Source: Kaistella soli
GTDB lineage: Bacteria; Bacteroidota; Bacteroidia; Flavobacteriales; Weeksellaceae
Direction: 5' to 3'
Assembly (NCBI RefSeq): GCF_019038595.1
Contig: NZ_JAHOPF010000003.1
Span: 62,001 to 126,000 of the forward strand
Length of the DNA: 64,000 bases
Positions 17,668 through 26,596 of this stretch are shown in pieces; position 1 is the first letter of the stretch, and every line of letters begins with the position of its first letter. A program made the position numbers and the translations under genes. Under the pieces are notes generated by a model. It had not been told where the DNA came from, did no database searches, and saw nothing but the letters and a program-made list of their open reading frames with translations.

Positions 17668-19592
17668 TGAAGAAAATTTTATTCCCTTTTTGCCTGCTTA
17701 TAGTAAGTATGGTGTATTCTCAACACAAGTTTCTTGACACTCCAAAACTTTCGGACGCAGATTTAAAAAGTGTAAAGCATGATAAATCTGAAGAAGCGCC
17801 CGCAGAAGTACTTTACCGCTCCAACCATTTCAGGATTGATTATGACGGAAATCTCTACCAAAATGTGGTAAGCCGGGTAAAAATTTACAATAAGGACAAT
17901 GCGTCGTCCTTTTTAGACCACGAAATTTCAATTTATGACGACAGAAAAGGCACCCGCCAAACCTTAAGTAACCTAAAAGCATATACTTACAATTATGAAA
18001 ACGGTAAAACGGTAGCCACAAAAGTCGAACGGGACGAAAAATACAAATCGAAAGAGGATAAAAACTACGATGTTACCAAATTTGCTTTCCCTAATGTGAA
18101 GAACGGATCTGTTGTAGAATATTCCTACACCATACAGACTCCCTTTTATGGTTCTACACCGAGAATTATAATTGAAGAGGAAGTTCCGGTAAGATATGTG
18201 GAGTTCGTGCTGGATTCTCCAAAACCTTTGGGATATACGATCAATTATAAAGGTGATGTTGCGCCTAAGCACAGAAACATGGAGGAAAAACAGATGTATG
18301 GTGAGTCTTATCAAACCTACCGTTTTGGTTACGAGAATCTTCCGGCGTATAAAGAAGAGAAATATGTTATGAATACGCTGAATTATAAAACAAGTATTAA
18401 AGCTGAACTTAATTCTACGATGTTTAACGGTGTATTCAAATCTTACGCTTTATCGTGGGAGGATGTACGCAAAAGACTCTACGAACATGATGATTTTGGT
18501 TTGCAGTTAAAAAAACAGAATTTAGTGAAAGATCTGCTTCCTGCAGAAATTAAAAGTCTGCCTGTAATGGAGCGGGCTTCTGCTGTTCTTAAATTCGTAC
18601 AGAAAAATTATACATGGAATAAGGAAGATGAAGTTTTTACTGACAAAGGTGTAAAAAATTTAATCAGCAATAAAATCGGGAATACCGCCGAAATCAATCT
18701 GCTGCTAACGATGCTTTTAAGAAGTGTGGACATTAACGCAGAACCTGTGGTACTTGCTACGGTAAGACGGGGAAAGCTGCTGTCATACAGTCCTTCGATT
18801 AATCAGTTAAATTATGTGCTGGCTTCGTTTACTGATAAAGATAAAATTTATCTTTTGGACGGTGCATATAAGTTAAGCCAAATCAATACGATTGCTCCCA
18901 AAGCCCTGAACTATTACGGATTGATCATGGGTAAAAACGACGTAAAACAGATTAATGTCGTTTATCCCGAAGTAAGCAAAACGCTCCTTACGGTTGATGC
19001 AAAAATGAATCCCGACGGTACTTTTGAAGGGCACTTTGCAGACCGTGATACCAAACTGTATGCAATGGTGGTGAATGAGAGATATACTGACGATAAAGAA
19101 AAATTTGCCAAATCTTATAAAGACCAATACCGATTTTCTTTTTCAAACATGAAACACGGAATTCAGGATAATAATGATTTCGAGACGAGTTTCGATTTCA
19201 ATGCTGATACGTTTGTGGATGCCGTGGGAAGCAAACTGGTGTTTAATCCGCTTTTGTTCTTGTATACCCAAAACCATGATTATAACCAGAAAGAACCCAG
19301 AAAAGCACCGCTTGAATTCTATTCCGCGAACGACCGGGTAAAGAAAGTCACCATTACGCTTCCGGAGAATTATGTATTTGAAAACGTGCCGAAATCTAAA
19401 AAATTCCGTACTGAAGACAACTCATTGCAATATACCTATCTGGTAACTCAAACCGGAAATACGTTAACGGTAGAAACAACTACTCAAATTGATGATTCTG
19501 TTTTCCCAAAAGAGTATTATCCAGCATTTACGCAGATCTTTGATAATATCACCAAGCAGGAAGCACAGGTTGTAACTGCCATGAAAAAATAA
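17667..19592 (+). CDS. DUF3857 / transglutaminase-like protein, catalytic residues lost
   Basis: 641 residues, same layout as the preceding gene: signal peptide (MKKILFPFCLLIVSMVYSQ), DUF3857 domain, transglutaminase-like fold, beta-rich C-terminus. Where the upstream protein has GDCKAL, this one has GNTAEIN with Thr340 in place of the Cys, and the His-bearing segment reads LNYVLASF. It therefore looks like a pseudoenzyme partner. The one-base overlap with the upstream gene implies coordinated, probably stoichiometric synthesis. A terminator follows. Confidence 0.8.
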   Translation: MKKILFPFCLLIVSMVYSQHKFLDTPKLSDADLKSVKHDKSEEAPAEVLYRSNHFRIDYDGNLYQNVVSRVKIYNKDNASSFLDHEISIYDDRKGTRQTLSNLKAYTYNYENGKTVATKVERDEKYKSKEDKNYDVTKFAFPNVKNGSVVEYSYTIQTPFYGSTPRIIIEEEVPVRYVEFVLDSPKPLGYTINYKGDVAPKHRNMEEKQMYGESYQTYRFGYENLPAYKEEKYVMNTLNYKTSIKAELNSTMFNGVFKSYALSWEDVRKRLYEHDDFGLQLKKQNLVKDLLPAEIKSLPVMERASAVLKFVQKNYTWNKEDEVFTDKGVKNLISNKIGNTAEINLLLTMLLRSVDINAEPVVLATVRRGKLLSYSPSINQLNYVLASFTDKDKIYLLDGAYKLSQINTIAPKALNYYGLIMGKNDVKQINVVYPEVSKTLLTVDAKMNPDGTFEGHFADRDTKLYAMVVNERYTDDKEKFAKSYKDQYRFSFSNMKHGIQDNNDFETSFDFNADTFVDAVGSKLVFNPLLFLYTQNHDYNQKEPRKAPLEFYSANDRVKKVTITLPENYVFENVPKSKKFRTEDNSLQYTYLVTQTGNTLTVETTTQIDDSVFPKEYYPAFTQIFDNITKQEAQVVTAMKK

Positions 19593-19617
19593 TTTCCTTT
19601 TTAATTTTTAATGATGA

Positions 19618-19650
19618 ATCCTGTCTTATTTATTGAAGACAGGATCTTTT
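19618..19650 (+). terminator. Terminator between convergent genes
   Basis: ATCCTGTCTT / AAGACAGGAT stem with an eight-base loop and a CTTTTT tail, abutting the stop codon of the minus-strand helicase. Confidence 0.85.
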
Positions 19651-22600
19651 TCAGACATAAACGATTTCTGTTTCCAGAACTTTTTTTCCAAGTTTTTCCA
19701 GGACAGATCGGTACTCGTCGATTTGTAACTGATGCTTTTCTTTCTCATCACCGGTTTTAAAATCGATGATGATATAGCCGTTTCCGGTATCAATCAGACG
19801 GTCGGGCCTGTAAATTCTCGAGTCGCCGTTTTCAGAAATCATAATGTCTTTTTCATTGATGACCAATTGATTTTCAACGAAGTATTTTGAATATTTTTCA
19901 TTTCGGAGAATATTAAAGATCTTTTCGCTGACTTCAGATTTCTCTTCATTGGTTAAGGTTCCTTCCAGAAGATAAGCTTCCAACGTTTTTTCAACATCTT
20001 TCTCGGAATTAATCCGTGCTAAAACTTCATGCGTGAAAATTCCGATGCGCACTTTTTCGACCCGGTTTTGGTAGTTTTTTGAAGGAGTTGCGATTTTTAC
20101 AGCTTCCGGGTTTTTATTTTTTTCAGTCTTAAAAAGAATCGGTTTGGTCACTAAATCTGAGCTTTTTTCCTTCTTTTTCTTTCTTAAGTTTTCTTCCGAA
20201 ACTTCATAAAGATCAAAGGAAGGAACTTCCTCACCAGATTCATCCCGCGGAATTTTATTTTCTAAAAACGAGTAAATTTCAAGGTTGTTCGATGTTTTAT
20301 TGGGTTTTTCAATGTAGAAAAAAAGCTGTTCCACGGCTCGCGTAGTCGCAACATATTGCAGACAGAAGCGGTCGATCTTATTCTGATACATATTTTCCTG
20401 ATTGAATTTTGCCATCTCCTCATCATAAACTTCAAGTTCTTTCCCAAAAGGATTGATATTCACCGCAGAAAGTCCTTTTTCTGAATCTATTTCCAGCCAG
20501 TTGGTAAATTTTCCGTCTTTGTGGGCGTTTTCCATCGGAAGCAAAACCACCGGAAATTCCAGACCTTTTGCTTTATGAATCGTCATCAGCTTCACTGCGT
20601 CTAAATTATCTGACGCCTGAATGGTTGTTTTATGTGCTTCTTCATCCCAGTATCTCAGAAAATCTTTCAGTGTAGAACCCGCGTTTTGAGAATAAGCGTA
20701 AAGCATTTCAAGGTAGTTGAAAAGAAAATCGGTTTCTTTGTTCTGCACTGAAAATTCCTGCAGAAAATGCTCAATAAAATTATAAAGATTAAGCTGCAGC
20801 AAACCTTCGCTGCTCAGTTTCAGTCCGTATTTTTTTTCGATGAAATCCTGCATTGCTGTTTTATTTTTTAATGCGAGTATTTCGATCATTTCAGCAGTAA
20901 AATCTGTTATTTCAATTCTGCCCAAAACTTTCAGGTAGTAAAGCATTTTTACCGGAAACTGAAAGTTTTTCGGATTCTGTTCCCATCTCAAAAATTCAGT
21001 TAAAGCCAGTAAAGTAGAAGATAAATTCAACGTTAAACCCGATTCGGAAATTGTTTTAATGAAATCTTCCCCGCCTTGGTAATTAATTTTTAAATTCCCT
21101 AACAATTGAGAAAAACTGAAAATATCAAAATTTCCGCGACAGAGAATTGTGATATCGGAAAGGCTGAAACCGTTATCCAGACAGCTTTGGATATCTTTCT
21201 GCATTTTTTCGGTAACCTCCTGATAAAAAATCTGTTTCGTCGAATTTTCTATTAAATTCATCCTCACCCTGCCTTCCAGACTCGATTTTGGGATTTGGTG
21301 AGAACCGCTGCCGAAAATGTCACGGTGTGCATCATTGGTAAAATCTGAGAGAAATAAATAGAGCTGATTATTAAAATCGACAATGTTCTTCGCGCTCCGC
21401 CAGTTGTTTTCCAGATTTTCAAGCTCCGCAAGGACCAAAGATTTTTCCTTTTGGTTGATAATATCGAGCATCAGCTGCGAATCTCCGCCGCGGAAACGGT
21501 AAATACTCTGTTTCGGATCACCGACTAAAGTGAAGCTCATATCACTAGATGAAACCGCATGATCCCTCAATGGAATAAAATTTTGCCACTGAAGAAATGA
21601 AGTATCCTGAAATTCATCGAAAAAATAATGTGAGAATTTGGTTCCTACTTTTTCATAAATGAATGAGGAAGGTTCTTCGCGAAGATTTTCGTGGATCAGA
21701 ATATTGAATTTTGAAAGCAAAACCAAATCGTTTTCTGATTCAATTTCCGCTAATTTATCCTGGATGTCTTTATTTACTTTTAAAGGCAAAATGGCGTTCA
21801 GTATTTTTTCTTGTTTATGCGACAGAATATAATTCTGAATGATTTTCCTGCGGCTTTCCAGAAGAAAATCTAGGATTTCGAGAATTTCAGACTGTCTGTT
21901 TTTTGATTTTGAAGATGCGCCTTTCAGAATTTTATCCACTCTGTTTTCTTCCTCGGCAAGTGTCCCGTAAATAAACGGCACTTTTTTGTCGATGAATTTC
22001 TTGAAAAACCCGCCGATTCCGTTGTTTCCGTCAGCAAAATCGGAGATTTCAAGGTTTTTCTCTTTAAGTAAATTCAATGCGGTTTCAGCAATACTGCTGG
22101 AGTCTTCCTTGAGTGTTCTGATGCTTTCGCGAAGATTTTTTTTAGAATTTTCATAGACTTTCCAGTCGAAATCTTTGTTGTCATTCAGGCGGAAATAATG
22201 TTTGTCCTGAACATATTCCTTCGCCGAATCATACAGCGTCTTGTTGAGGTTTACCCTTTCGTTGTTATCCAGACTGTAATTCACAAAATCCATAAAAGCA
22301 TCGGAAACGTTGTTGCTGTCTCCGATATCTTCAAGCATTTTATCTACGGCTTCCATGAGAAAAGGCTCCGGATTGATTTCAAGATTAAAGTTTTGCGCTA
22401 AACCCAGTTCATAAGAAAAGCTTCGTACCAAACGTGAATTGAATTTATCAATCGTTCCGATATTGAGCGTGGAGTAGTTGTGCAGCACATAATCGAGGAT
22501 TTTTTTTGACCGTTCATGAAGTTCTCTTAATGGAATATTTAAGCCCTGACCTTTAAGTTTTTCCTGAATATTGATTAAATCCTGATTGGTTTCGAAATCT

Positions 22601-22803
22601 ACGGATGAAAATTTCTTCAGCCAGTCGATAATTCTCTGCTTCATCTCGTTCGCCGCTTTATTGGTGAATGTAAGAGCTAGGATGTTTCGGATTTTGTCTG
22701 CCTGAGAAGGATGTTTGAGACAAATCGCTAACAGATTCTGGACGAGCGCATACGTCTTACCAGAACCTGCGGAAGCGTTGATGACTGAATAATTTTTTTG
22801 CAT
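19651..22803 (-). CDS. UvrD-family helicase with C-terminal RecB/AddA-type nuclease
   Basis: 1,050 residues. Walker A is NASAGSGKT near 9-17, followed by LALTFTNKAANEMKQRI (motif Ia). Motif II reads FDEFQD. Motif III/IV region is LVGDPKQSIYRFRGGD. Late motifs include MTIHKAKGLEFPVVLL (V) and YVATTRAVEQL (VI). The C-terminal ~120 residues hold a PD-(D/E)XK nuclease signature, YRPDRLI followed by IIIDFKTGDEKEKHQLQIDEYR. This is the AddA/RecB architecture for double-strand end processing. No AddB/RecC partner is adjacent. It is divergent from rpsU. Confidence 0.88.
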   Translation of the reverse strand: MQKNYSVINASAGSGKTYALVQNLLAICLKHPSQADKIRNILALTFTNKAANEMKQRIIDWLKKFSSVDFETNQDLINIQEKLKGQGLNIPLRELHERSKKILDYVLHNYSTLNIGTIDKFNSRLVRSFSYELGLAQNFNLEINPEPFLMEAVDKMLEDIGDSNNVSDAFMDFVNYSLDNNERVNLNKTLYDSAKEYVQDKHYFRLNDNKDFDWKVYENSKKNLRESIRTLKEDSSSIAETALNLLKEKNLEISDFADGNNGIGGFFKKFIDKKVPFIYGTLAEEENRVDKILKGASSKSKNRQSEILEILDFLLESRRKIIQNYILSHKQEKILNAILPLKVNKDIQDKLAEIESENDLVLLSKFNILIHENLREEPSSFIYEKVGTKFSHYFFDEFQDTSFLQWQNFIPLRDHAVSSSDMSFTLVGDPKQSIYRFRGGDSQLMLDIINQKEKSLVLAELENLENNWRSAKNIVDFNNQLYLFLSDFTNDAHRDIFGSGSHQIPKSSLEGRVRMNLIENSTKQIFYQEVTEKMQKDIQSCLDNGFSLSDITILCRGNFDIFSFSQLLGNLKINYQGGEDFIKTISESGLTLNLSSTLLALTEFLRWEQNPKNFQFPVKMLYYLKVLGRIEITDFTAEMIEILALKNKTAMQDFIEKKYGLKLSSEGLLQLNLYNFIEHFLQEFSVQNKETDFLFNYLEMLYAYSQNAGSTLKDFLRYWDEEAHKTTIQASDNLDAVKLMTIHKAKGLEFPVVLLPMENAHKDGKFTNWLEIDSEKGLSAVNINPFGKELEVYDEEMAKFNQENMYQNKIDRFCLQYVATTRAVEQLFFYIEKPNKTSNNLEIYSFLENKIPRDESGEEVPSFDLYEVSEENLRKKKKEKSSDLVTKPILFKTEKNKNPEAVKIATPSKNYQNRVEKVRIGIFTHEVLARINSEKDVEKTLEAYLLEGTLTNEEKSEVSEKIFNILRNEKYSKYFVENQLVINEKDIMISENGDSRIYRPDRLIDTGNGYIIIDFKTGDEKEKHQLQIDEYRSVLEKLGKKVLETEIVYV

Positions 22804-22839
22804 CTGAAGAAATAATTGAGTTTAAAAATAGCAAAAAAT

Positions 22840-22869
22840 TTGTCATTTCGAAAATAAATCTTACTTTTG
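22840..22869 (+). promoter_or_regulatory. rpsU promoter
   Basis: TTG at 22840-22842 and TACTTTTG at 22862-22869 with a 19-base spacer: a full match to the Bacteroidota sigma-A promoter. It sits in the 89-bp divergent gap, 23 bases before the rpsU start. Confidence 0.8.
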
Positions 22870-22892
22870 CAGTCCAAAATGAGATGTAAATT

Positions 22893-23090
22893 ATGTTAAT
22901 AATCCCAGTAAAAGATGGCGAAGCTATCGACAGAGCGTTAAAAAAATACAAAAGAAAATTTGATAAAACAGGAGTTGTGAGAGCTTTAAGAAGCAGACAG
23001 CAATTCAATAAACCTTCTGTGGTTTTCAGACAGGCGAAGTTGAAAGCAGCTCACAAACAAAGAAATTTAAGCAGAGACGAACAGGCTTAA
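22893..23090 (+). CDS. rpsU: 30S ribosomal protein S21
   Basis: 65 residues, normal size. MLIIPVKDGEAIDRALKKYK and the Arg-rich RALRSRQQFNKPS stretch are characteristic of bS21. bS21 binds the 30S platform near the 3' end of 16S rRNA. It has its own promoter and a following terminator-like hairpin, so its level can be set separately from xerC. Confidence 0.96.
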   Translation: MLIIPVKDGEAIDRALKKYKRKFDKTGVVRALRSRQQFNKPSVVFRQAKLKAAHKQRNLSRDEQA

Positions 23091-23117
23091 GTAAAATTTT
23101 TCTTTAAGAAATACTTT

Positions 23118-23158
23118 AATCACTTTTCAAATACATATATTTGGAAAGTGATTTTTTG
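23118..23158 (+). terminator. Terminator between rpsU and xerC
   Basis: A 16-bp near-perfect stem (AATCACTTTTCAAATA with TATTTGGAAAGTGATT) and six T residues. It ends ten bases before the xerC start codon, so xerC must be reached by read-through or an internal promoter. Confidence 0.85.
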
Positions 23159-23167
23159 TTTTATAAT

Positions 23168-24058
23168 ATGCTTGAAAGATTTCTGGAATATATTACCGTA
23201 GAAAAACGCTATTCTCCTCATACGCGGACGAGTTACCGCCGAGATTTAGAAGATTTCTCTTTATTTCTGCTGAAAACTGAAGGCCATCAGAATTACGGAA
23301 CTGTTGATAAAAAGGTGATCCGGAATTTTATGGTGGATCTGAGTGAAAAAAAAATATCCAAAAGATCGATCAACCGCAAACTCTCTTCCCTCCGAAGTTT
23401 TTATCTCTTTTTATTAAAACTTGACCATATAAAATCATCTCCGTTAGAGAATATACAGTCTCTAAAATTTTACGCGGAGAAGCAGATTCCGTTTTCAGAG
23501 GAGGAAATGAATAACCATCAGTTAGCTGAATTTCAGCCGGAAAAGAAAAATTTCCTGAAAGAACTTATTATCGAAACCCTTTATCAAACCGGAATGCGTA
23601 AGGCAGAACTTATTAATCTTCTGGTGGATCATGTGGATTTCGGTAAGTTGGAAATCAAAGTAATCGGGAAGGGCAACAAGGCCAGAATTATCCCAATTTC
23701 ACCTGAGCTTTCTCTGAAGTTTGAAGAATATCTGAAGGAACGTAAGCCTCTGAAAGAACACGGAATATACTTTTTCATCAACGCAAAAGGAAAAAAACTG
23801 AATGAGAAATTTGTCTATTCAGCAGTTAATTCCTACCTTAGTCTTGTAACTTCGAAGAAGAAAAAGAGTCCCCATATTTTGAGACACAGTTTTGCAACTC
23901 GCGTCTTGGAGCATGGGGCTGAAATTTCTAAAGTGAAGATGATTATGGGGCATTCCTCGCTTGCATCAACGCAGGTGTATACGAGTGCCAATATCGAACA
24001 ATTAAAAAAAGTATTTAACAATGCTCATCCTCGAGCTAAAAAAAATGTAGAGTTATGA
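23168..24058 (+). CDS. xerC: Tyrosine recombinase XerC
   Basis: 296 residues from the ATG at 23168; a TTG further upstream lies inside the terminator stem and is not a likely start. N-terminal SAM-like core-binding domain (YSPHTRTSYRRDLEDF) and a C-terminal catalytic domain with Arg in TGMRKAEL (about 144), HILRHSFATRV (about 235-245), and GHSSLASTQVYT with the nucleophile Tyr. It resolves chromosome dimers at dif with XerD. It overlaps hpf by four bases (ATGA). This is a core chromosomal recombinase, not an island integrase. Confidence 0.93.
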   Translation: MLERFLEYITVEKRYSPHTRTSYRRDLEDFSLFLLKTEGHQNYGTVDKKVIRNFMVDLSEKKISKRSINRKLSSLRSFYLFLLKLDHIKSSPLENIQSLKFYAEKQIPFSEEEMNNHQLAEFQPEKKNFLKELIIETLYQTGMRKAELINLLVDHVDFGKLEIKVIGKGNKARIIPISPELSLKFEEYLKERKPLKEHGIYFFINAKGKKLNEKFVYSAVNSYLSLVTSKKKKSPHILRHSFATRVLEHGAEISKVKMIMGHSSLASTQVYTSANIEQLKKVFNNAHPRAKKNVEL

Positions 24059-24345
24059 AAATTTCAGTACAGTCAATGGGATTGACACCACACGCACCGC
24101 TTGAAGAACATATTGAAAAAAAACTAAGCAAACTTGAAAACTATTATGATAAGATTGTAGAGTGTAAAGTTTACCTGAAAGTTGAAAACAAATCGGATAA
24201 AGAAAATAAGACGGCCGAGATTTTATTGGCAGTTCCGGGTGATGATATCGTGGTAAAGAAGACATCAGCAAGCTTTGAAGAAAGTTTGGACCAATGTGCT
24301 GAAGTTGCTAAAAAGCTGTTAATCAAGAAAAAAGAACTGGCCTAA
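24055..24345 (+). CDS. hpf: Ribosome hibernation promoting factor, short form
   Basis: 96 residues, the short HPF/YfiA type lacking the C-terminal dimerisation domain. It starts MKISVQSMGLTPHAPLEEHI and has the beta-alpha-beta layout with LEEHIEKKLSKLENYY and a basic C-terminus (KKLLIKKKELA). Binding in the 30S decoding channel silences ribosomes under stress. Start overlaps the xerC stop, so translation is coupled. It closes the rpsU-xerC-hpf set. Confidence 0.92.
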   Translation: MKISVQSMGLTPHAPLEEHIEKKLSKLENYYDKIVECKVYLKVENKSDKENKTAEILLAVPGDDIVVKKTSASFEESLDQCAEVAKKLLIKKKELA

Positions 24346-24375
24346 AAAAAAATATGAAAATTTCTTAAAAATAAT

Positions 24376-24406
24376 TTGTGGATTTCAGAAAAACTCTCTT
24401 TCTTTG
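24376..24406 (+). promoter_or_regulatory. Putative promoter of the tRNA cluster
   Basis: TTG at 24376-24378, 20-base spacer, then TTTCTTTG at 24399-24406, which differs from TAnnTTTG at one position. It lies 41 bases before the first tRNA. Confidence 0.5.
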
Positions 24407-24446
24407 CAATCGCAAAAAGAGATAAGCGTTCTTTTGAAATCTATTT

Positions 24447-24520
24447 GCCTCCATAGCTCAGTTGGCTAGAGCAGCTGATTTGTAATCAGCAGGTCGTGGG
24501 TTCGAGTCCCTCTGGAGGCT
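24447..24520 (+). tRNA. tRNA-Thr (anticodon TGT)
   Basis: Acceptor GCCTCCA pairs with TGGAGGC; anticodon stem GCTGA/TCAGC encloses TTTGTAA, giving TGT at 24481-24483. TTCGAGT T loop present. CCA is not encoded. First of four clustered tRNAs ahead of tuf. Confidence 0.97.
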
Positions 24521-24539
24521 CATTATTTTTGTAAAAATC

Positions 24540-24622
24540 GGGGAGATTCCAGAGTGGCCAAATGGATCAGACTGTAACTCTGCTGTCTTACGACTTCGTA
24601 GGTTCGAATCCTACTCTCCCCA
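24540..24622 (+). tRNA. tRNA-Tyr (anticodon GTA)
   Basis: Acceptor GGGGAGA / TCTCCCC, anticodon loop CTGTAAC with GTA at 24574-24576, and a long variable arm (CTGTCTTACGACTTCGTAG region), as expected for a class II tRNA. CCA is not encoded. Confidence 0.96.
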
Positions 24623-24641
24623 CTTTTTTACAAAAAATAAT

Positions 24642-24672
24642 TTGCAGGTTAAAAAAAATGTTTTTAAATTTG
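24642..24672 (+). promoter_or_regulatory. Internal promoter before tRNA-Gly
   Basis: TTG at 24642-24644, 20-base spacer, TAAATTTG at 24665-24672: full consensus, 34 bases before the tRNA-Gly gene. It would split the tRNA cluster into two transcription units. Confidence 0.65.
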
Positions 24673-24706
24673 CAAACCGTTTACCAACACATATTGTAAA
24701 CACAAT

Positions 24707-24779
24707 GCGGAAGTAGCTCAGTTGGTAGAGCGTCAGCCTTCCAAGCTGAATGTCGCGAGTTCGACCCTCGTCTTCCGCT
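24707..24779 (+). tRNA. tRNA-Gly (anticodon TCC)
   Basis: Acceptor GCGGAAG / CTTCCGC, anticodon stem TCAGC/GCTGA around CTTCCAA with TCC at 24740-24742. CCA is not encoded. Confidence 0.97.
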
Positions 24780-24786
24780 CTAAAAA

Positions 24787-24822
24787 AAATCACAACCAAA
24801 AAACGGTCTGTGATTTTTTTTT
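24787..24822 (+). terminator. Hairpin with T run between tRNA-Gly and tRNA-Thr
   Basis: AAATCACAACC pairs with GGTCTGTGATTT (one bulged C), followed by a T tract, eight bases after tRNA-Gly. It could be a terminator or a processing signal; the next tRNA starts nine bases later without a visible promoter. Confidence 0.6.
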
Positions 24823-24830
24823 AAAATTTT

Positions 24831-24902
24831 GCCGACTTAGCTCAGGGGTAGAGCGCTTCCTTGGTAAGGAAGAGGTCGTGAGTTCAAATCTCATAGTTGG
24901 CT
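24831..24902 (+). tRNA. tRNA-Thr (anticodon GGT)
   Basis: Acceptor GCCGACT / AGTTGGC, anticodon stem CTTCC/GGAAG around TTGGTAA with GGT at 24863-24865. CCA is not encoded. Confidence 0.97.
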
Positions 24903-24908
24903 CTTGTA

Positions 24909-24940
24909 AAATCTCTCAACCTGGTTGGGAGATTTTTATT
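24909..24940 (+). terminator. Terminator after the tRNA cluster
   Basis: AATCTCTCAAC pairs with GTTGGGAGATT, three-base loop, then a T-rich tail. It separates the tRNAs from tuf. Confidence 0.75.
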
Positions 24941-25269
24941 TTCAGCAAGACGTGGTTTTTCATGTTATAGGCAGAATGTTTTTTAATATTGCGTTTTTTG
25001 CTGAGGAACCGATCTTTAAGGATAAAATAAAGAATTAAGAAAAGATAATAATGGTTTAATGTTAAATAATTTCTAAAACTATTTTGATATTTTCATAAAC
25101 AAATTATTTTCCTTAAATTTGCAGTCCGATATTCTGAAAAATTGGGCGCTGCAAACCTTTGAATTTGAATGTTGAAATTTTTTGTAAAAAAAAGATTTCC
25201 AATATTCAAAATTTCACTATATTTGCGCACCGAAAAATTAAATAAATAATTAAATAAATAATTTAAATC
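24941..25269 (+). promoter_or_regulatory. tuf upstream region with two -7 candidates
   Basis: 329 bases with no gene. Two TAnnTTTG elements are seen: TAAATTTG at 25114-25121 and TATATTTG at 25218-25225. Neither has a TTG at ideal spacing, but the second is well placed (44 bases before tuf). The segment between is AT-rich with no other recognisable structure. Confidence 0.5.
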
Positions 25270-26457
25270 ATGGCAAAGGAAACGTTTAATCGTAACAAAC
25301 CACACTTGAACATTGGTACCATCGGTCACGTAGACCATGGTAAAACTACACTTACTGCAGCAATCAGTAAAGTATTATCTGACAAAGGATTCGGAACAGC
25401 AAGAGATTTCTCTTCTATCGATTCTGCACCAGAAGAAAAAGAAAGAGGTATTACTATCAATACTGCTCACATTGAATATGAAACAGCAAACAGACACTAC
25501 GCTCACGTAGACTGTCCAGGTCACGCCGATTATGTAAAAAACATGGTTACAGGTGCTGCTCAAATGGACGGAGCTATCTTAGTAGTAGCTGCAACTGACG
25601 GACCAATGCCTCAAACAAGAGAGCACATCCTTCTTTGTCGTCAGGTAAACGTACCAAGAGTATTGGTATTCATGAACAAAGTGGATATGGTTGATGATCC
25701 AGAATTGTTAGAATTGGTAGAACTAGAAGTAAGAGATCTTCTTTCTTCTTATGACTATGACGGTGATAACTCTCCAGTTATTCAAGGTTCAGCTTTAGGA
25801 GCTCTTAACGGAGATGCTAAATGGGTTGCAACTGTAGAAGAATTAATGGATGCAGTAGATTCTTGGATCGAACTTCCCGTAAGAGATCAGGATAAGCCAT
25901 TCTTGATGCCTATCGAAGACGTATTCTCTATTACTGGTAGAGGTACTGTAGCAACTGGTAGAATCGAAGCTGGTGTTATCAATACAGGTGATCCTGTAGA
26001 TATCGTAGGTATGGGTGATGAAAAATTAACATCAACTGTAACTGGAGTAGAGATGTTCAGAAAAATCTTGGATAGAGGTGAAGCTGGTGATAACGTAGGT
26101 ATCTTGTTAAGAGGTATTGAGAAAACTGATATCAAAAGAGGTATGGTTATCGCAAAAGCTGGTTCTGTAACTCCACACAAAAAATTCAGAGCTGAGGTTT
26201 ACGTTCTTTCAAAAGAAGAAGGTGGTCGTCACACTCCATTCCACAACAAATACCGTCCACAGTTCTACGTTAGAACCACTGACGTAACAGGTGAGATCTT
26301 CTTACCAGAAGGTGTTGAAATGGTAATGCCAGGAGACAACTTAACAATTACTGTAGAATTGTTACAGCCAATCGCTCTTAACGTAGGTCTTAGATTTGCG
26401 ATCAGAGAAGGTGGTAGAACAGTTGGTGCAGGTCAGGTAACTGAAATCTTAGATTAA
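25270..26457 (+). CDS. tuf: Elongation factor Tu
   Basis: 395 residues. G1 motif GHVDHGKT at 19-26, switch I/II with [13 protein letters not shown], and NKVD. All three domains are complete; the C-terminus ends GQVTEILD. It carries aminoacyl-tRNA to the ribosome. Codon use is strongly biased to A/T-ending optimal codons, as in the neighbouring ribosomal protein genes. The gene lies between tRNA-Thr and tRNA-Trp, and is followed by a terminator. Confidence 0.99.
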   Translation: MAKETFNRNKPHLNIGTIGHVDHGKTTLTAAISKVLSDKGFGTARDFSSIDSAPEEKERGITINTAHIEYETANRHYAHVDCPGHADYVKNMVTGAAQMDGAILVVAATDGPMPQTREHILLCRQVNVPRVLVFMNKVDMVDDPELLELVELEVRDLLSSYDYDGDNSPVIQGSALGALNGDAKWVATVEELMDAVDSWIELPVRDQDKPFLMPIEDVFSITGRGTVATGRIEAGVINTGDPVDIVGMGDEKLTSTVTGVEMFRKILDRGEAGDNVGILLRGIEKTDIKRGMVIAKAGSVTPHKKFRAEVYVLSKEEGGRHTPFHNKYRPQFYVRTTDVTGEIFLPEGVEMVMPGDNLTITVELLQPIALNVGLRFAIREGGRTVGAGQVTEILD

Positions 26458-26473
26458 TTTCTAAATAAATATT

Positions 26474-26507
26474 AAAGTTCCGTAAGGAAACTTACGGAAC
26501 TTTTTTT
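26474..26507 (+). terminator. Terminator after tuf
   Basis: A 13-bp perfect stem (AAAGTTCCGTAAG / CTTACGGAACTTT) with a GAAA tetraloop and a T run, just before tRNA-Trp. Confidence 0.93.
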
Positions 26508-26512
26508 AATCT

Positions 26513-26583
26513 ACGGGCATCGTCCAATGGTAGGATACCGGTCTCCAAAACCGTTGATCAGGGTTCGAGTCCTTGTGCCCGTG
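26513..26583 (+). tRNA. tRNA-Trp (anticodon CCA)
   Basis: Acceptor ACGGGCA / TGCCCGT; anticodon loop CTCCAAA with CCA at 26545-26547. It starts six bases after the tuf terminator tail and ends 13 bases before secE, so it is carried in the secE leader. Confidence 0.96.
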
Positions 26584-26596
26584 CAAAAAAAAGATA

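Noticed and set aside
23168-24058. XerC as evidence for a mobile island
   Set aside because: Sequence and context (rpsU, hpf) fit the housekeeping dimer-resolution recombinase; no attachment-site repeats were seen next to it or the tRNAs.
24447-24902. tRNA genes as integration sites
   Set aside because: No duplicated tRNA 3' ends or integrase genes were found nearby.
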